From Volvox africanus (Eukaryota; Chlorophyta; Chlorophyceae; Chlamydomonadales; Volvocaceae): DNA of 64,000 bases. Shown here piece after piece: positions 60,601 to 64,000 of this stretch (positions are counted from its first letter, which is position 1; every line of letters starts with the position of its first letter). Location of the stretch: NCBI GenBank assembly GCA_030268105.1, contig BSDZ01000015.1:1178001-1242000 (forward strand). Reading direction: 5' to 3'. Under the pieces are notes generated by a model that was not told the DNA's origin, ran no database searches, and worked only from the letters and a program-made list of their open reading frames with translations. The translations under genes and the position numbers were made by a program.

Positions 60601-63600
60601 GTGGTGGTGTCTGCCTCTGTGGTCCTGCTTCAACTAATGCTACTTCAGGATCATTATTCCAGTGTACATCCCCTCCAGCTGCCTCAATTTTTTTAACTCC
60701 ACAAAATGGCCGTGGGCTTGTAAATGGCCTAGCACATCCACCTCTAGAGGTGGAGTTGGAAGTCACCATGGTGCCGGCGGGGATGATGGGCAATGCTTTC
60801 ATACCAGTAGTACTACGGCAGCTGCGGGCCACATCAACTTCACACGGCCATGGTCTACTTGGTGGGCTCTCCATTGCTATCCTGGCATCGATCAGCTGCT
60901 GCTGGGTTGGCGGTGTTGATGGCTGGTATTGCTGTTGTTGTGGATGACCACCAGCGCGGAGGATCGCAGCACCGAAAGAGGTGTTGCGTCTGCATATATT
61001 ATATGTAGGGAGAAGGAATGGAAGGGTGTGTGAAGTTGGAAAGTTGCACAGGTACACATATGTATGTCCAGCAGTATGATCTGTACGTACGGTCATGTGG
61101 CTATGTGTCTCCCATGCACAAAATAAACCAACATGTGAATAATAGTTCATCTGAGGAAGGAGACACACAAGTCGTAATGATGTTTATCATATTACCTTGG
61201 CAAGTGGTTACCACCCCTTCCAGTGCAGCAGTGGCCGTCCGCTGCCAGCAGGGCCCAAGTGCTGGTGCTAAGCGGGTTTTCGGATGCACCAATACTGCCA
61301 CCACAAGCTCTGCTGCTGGCACTGCTGCTGCCGGTAAATGTTCGACAGATTCCAAGTGCATTGCGCCGAAGCTCAATGGATCGTCGCAGGGGTGGGCTCA
61401 ACACATGCCCAGTAGTCCTGCCACCAGCAGCACCCATGCCGCTGGTACTGGATGCTCTCCCCATATCAATTGTGTCAGCAGCGGTAGCAGTGGTAGTTTG
61501 GGATAGGGGATTAAGGAGGATATTTTGTATGTTTTGCTGTTGAGCACCACCACGGTAAGACCCATTCCGGGAAGCTGTGGCAGACACTGAGTCACCAGCT
61601 GGTCCACCCTGCTGCTGGCCATCTGGGAAAGGGCCGCCCCTGCTGACGATGACAGCATCAGCACCAAGGGATGATGTCTGCTGAGATGGCCACAAGCTAC
61701 GCTGATGCCTGCACATCGCAACCAATAATAACACAGCCGAAGTAAGCAAGCAGTTGGTGAGTTACATGGTGAGTAGTTATATGAATGTATGTAGTATCCT
61801 GGGGTATCTACGGGCAGTGTCAAAGGATCCTGGACCTTAGATGGTCATCATTCCGATCGGGCCTTTGTTGGCCGACACAACAGAGATACAACATTGGTAT
61901 CGAGCAGGTTGTCCGGGTTCGAATCCCCCCACCTACGGGATGGTGAGGGCGGTTCTGACTGGTAGAAAAGCTTGGGAAACCATCACCAGGCCGTGAGGGA
62001 TCGAATCGTCTGACTACAGACTAGGGTGAGGGCTGGCCCTTAGACTGTAGGATGCGAGGACGCACCCTATCTGAGGGGGAATACTTGTAGTATCCTGGGG
62101 TATCTACGGGCAGTGTCAAAGGATCCTGGACCTTAGATGGTCATCATTCCGATCGGGCCTTTGTTGGCCGACACAACAGAGATACAACAATGTATCATCA
62201 CCATACCAACTAGTGCTAACTGGTAACACCAGCCAGTAGTTAATTAAGGAATAAAGCAAAATGAACAAGACAGTTGTGGATGGATGGGATTAATATAGTA
62301 CATGCAGCAGCACATAAAGTAGGAAATTTCCTGCAAGCATTCGGATATATATTATCATAATAACAATCCAGGGTTCTTCAGGGGGTTATCTGCTTGTTCT
62401 GGGGTTCCCCGGAGCCCAAAAAATACTTTTTCAGAAGTCCTCCCTGAATTCTAGCTAACAAGGAACGAAAATGTTACAGAGTCCCTCCGGAGCCTAAAAC
62501 ACTCTCCCTTGGGGCACAAAACTGTTGTATCTCTGTTGTGTCGGCCAACAAAGGCCCGATCGGAATGATGACCATCTAAGGTCCAGGATCCTTTGACACT
62601 GCCCGTAGATACCCCAGGATACTACAAGTATTCCCCCTCAGATAGGGTGCGTCCTCGCATCCTACAGTCTAAGGGCCAGCCCTCACCCTAGTCTGTAGTC
62701 AGACGATTCGATCCCTCACGGCCTGGTGACGGTTTCCCAAGCCATCTACCAGTCAGAACCGCCCTCACCATCCCGTAGGTGGGGGGATTCGAACCCGGAC
62801 AACCTGCTCGATACCAATGTTGTATCTCTGTTGTGTCGGCCAACAAAGGCCCGATCGGAAGGATGACATCTAAGGTCCAGGATCCTTTGACACTGCCCGT
62901 AGATACCCCAGGATACTACAAAAACACGTGTTTGTGTATATGATAAATGTTTTTCAGCAATTTGCGTTGGTTATTACAAAACTGGATTATATAATAAATA
63001 GACTTCCTATTTTCAAGTACGTTTAAAATTAACTACTTGAAAATATATTACATCTCGAAAGCTGTCTTTTTTCACTAATGTGAAAAAGTGGGATAAGAGT
63101 TGGGTAGCTACCCAACACTTATCCCACACAACCATTAGCATGGACACCAGCTTTCTTTCCCACTGCTTCATTTCTTCCTTTACCTTTCCTTGCAAACATC
63201 CTAGCCTACAAATTTCTGTGGGAAATGTTACCTCTTAGAAATTAAGGGTATCCAGCTTTCCCTGCGTGACAAGCTGCGAAGCACTAGTCGAACTGTAATG
63301 GTTCTGGAGCCAGTCATCCCCAGAACTCGACTGTGCCATCGGCAAGTTTTTCCCGGTACACACGGAAAGGAATGTATTTTTTCAGGGGGTCACATTTTTT
63401 CTGTCCCCGGAAAGCCACACATCGCATGGCAGAAAATTTTCGAGGAGTCCCCGGAGCAGACCCAACATATATAAGGTTTTTTTTTCCAAAAATGCCAAAA
63501 TTTCCGGGTCCCGGTTGAAGCACATTGTCATCATCATACAACTGATGAAGCAGCCGCCGTCAAACTCATGCATTTAAGCAAGCAAGCCAAGTAATGGCTG

Positions 63601-64000
63601 GTATATAACGCAGCAGTTGCAAATTAGTACACAACCCCTCATTGGCTGTTGTAGTATCGATTCTGCTGGCTGGTATCTCTATGGTTATGAGGATTGTGCA
63701 AGATACATGGGCTGCTGTGTAAACATACATGTGAACATCATTCCATCCCAGCCATCAGGAGGCCTATCCAGGCCTTTGCTTTGATGTGTGTGTATACACT
63801 GTATGTTTGTATATATACAAATATAACATAACAAACCCTGATTATGTATGTACAAACTATAATTTGATTATGAGGTTTTATACTCCAAGGAGTCATATTC
63901 TTATCATGTCAGTTCCATCCAAAACTCACTGGCTTGAGCTGTGGCCGCTGCATAGCTCCAGAGACCGGGTTCCAGTGCAGTCATTGTTTTCAAGCTCTGA
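54298..64000 (-). CDS. PAS-linked class III nucleotide cyclase, guanylate type (5' end off window)
   Basis: Makes cyclic nucleotide from NTP. Minus-strand exons: 63930 to beyond 64000 (tentative), 61196-61708, 59808-60989, 58818-59301, 58579-58617, 58303-58391, 57755-57884, 57132-57234, 56379-56426, 55919-56034, 55476-55619, 55034-55144, 54298-54573 (stop). All phases agree. A long Ser/Gln/Pro-rich linker leads to the end of a PAS domain ([13 protein letters not shown]...[28 protein letters not shown]), a signalling helix ([16 protein letters not shown]), and one complete cyclase domain. That domain has [13 protein letters not shown] (metal Asp), [17 protein letters not shown] (second metal Asp), [37 protein letters not shown] and [10 protein letters not shown]. 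The Glu of VETIGD and the Cys of RFCLFGD are the guanylate-specific pair; the transition-state Asn and Arg of NTASR are present. Algal cyclases of this kind commonly act as homodimers. Membrane or sensor parts, if any, are off-window. Confidence 0.93.
54583..54697. repeat. (GATA)n tetranucleotide array in cyclase intron
   Basis: More than 20 GATA units with a few GGTA interruptions, in the intron 54574-55033, close to the acceptor of the last exon. Confidence 0.95.
57338..57405 (+). repeat. tRNA-like (SINE-like) segment
   Basis: In cyclase intron 57235-57754. It has a perfect B-box type GGTTCGATCC, an A-box-like GATGGCCCTGTGAG about 35 bp before it, and a 7-bp hairpin ACCATTG/CAATGGT between. 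The anticodon and T stems do not pair as in a true tRNA, so a tRNA-derived SINE head or chance is more likely than a tRNA gene. Confidence 0.25.
59570..59605. repeat. Short dispersed repeat (GGGCAAGTCGCCC family), copy 3
   Basis: A degenerate copy (CTGTCAGTCGCCCACAATAT and then AACACC) in cyclase intron 59302-59807. Confidence 0.45.
61790..62189 (+). mobile_element. TRIM retrotransposon copy 1 (400 bp, intact ends)
   Basis: LTRs 61790-61893 and 62086-62189, 104 bp each and essentially identical, start TGTAGTATCC and end GAGATACAACA. Inside are a primer-binding-like TTGGTATCGAGC right after the 5' LTR, a tRNA T-arm-like GGGTTCGAATCCC, about 190 bp of noncoding sequence, and the polypurine tract GAGGGGGAATACT before the 3' LTR. 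Target duplication ATGTA lies at 61785-61789 and 62190-62194. It has no coding capacity and needs proteins from elsewhere. It lies in the cyclase intron 61709-63929. Confidence 0.95.
62523..62920 (-). mobile_element. TRIM retrotransposon copy 2 (398 bp, inverted)
   Basis: Same family as 61790-62189 in the opposite orientation. LTRs are 62523-62626 and 62818-62920, differing by a few bases and small indels. Target duplication AAAAC lies at 62518-62522 and 62921-62925. Both copies are in the same cyclase intron, 333 bp apart, so the transcript could fold into a stem of nearly 400 bp. Confidence 0.95.

Noticed and set aside
61894..61930. tRNA gene in the TRIM
   Set aside because: Only a T-arm-like block is present; no acceptor or anticodon arm can be paired.

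Overview
The window looks like nuclear DNA of a chlamydomonadalean (volvocine-type) green alga. This is inferred from three things: every recognisable gene is split by many short GT-AG introns with algal-type TGYAG acceptors; short runs of the Chlamydomonas-type telomere unit TTTTAGGG (seen as CCCTAAAA) occur at 280-315, near 20.4 kb and at 31.1 kb; and the protein families (PAS-linked class III cyclase, GAF plus TKL kinase) are typical of these algae. Exon models below were built by hand from splice sites, reading phase and family conservation. They have no transcript support.

All recognisable host genes lie on the minus strand. From left to right they are: the 5' part of MAF1, the RNA polymerase III repressor (1-1160, C-terminus off the left edge); a complete 15-exon gene for a plant/alga-type inter-alpha-trypsin-inhibitor-heavy-chain-like VIT/VWA protein (4033-15271); an unknown small gene with a possible ubiquitin-interacting motif (17270-17910) and a decayed stretch resembling an A22-type Holliday-junction resolvase (about 15.56-15.99 kb); a PSMD5-like proteasome-assembly chaperone (18654-22771); a 5.4-kb stretch with no gene I can support; a roughly 28-exon GAF plus TKL protein kinase (28213-43194) with introns full of minisatellites; and a PAS-linked nucleotide cyclase with guanylate-cyclase substrate residues (54298 to beyond 64000, N-terminus off the right edge).

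The right third is more AT-rich and rich in mobile DNA. A decayed Ty3/gypsy chromovirus (47737-52547) has both LTRs, a polypurine tract, a primer-binding-like site and a PR-RT-RNaseH-IN-chromodomain order on the minus strand, but its gag segment points the opposite way. A 99-bp solo LTR of a second family sits inside its pol with a perfect 5-bp target duplication. Two intact 398-400-bp copies of that second family, a TRIM (terminal-repeat retrotransposon in miniature), lie in opposite orientation in the first visible intron of the cyclase gene, each with its own 5-bp target duplication. The TRIM and the chromovirus share LTR ends, PBS core and PPT, so the chromovirus family is a plausible source of the proteins that moved the TRIMs.
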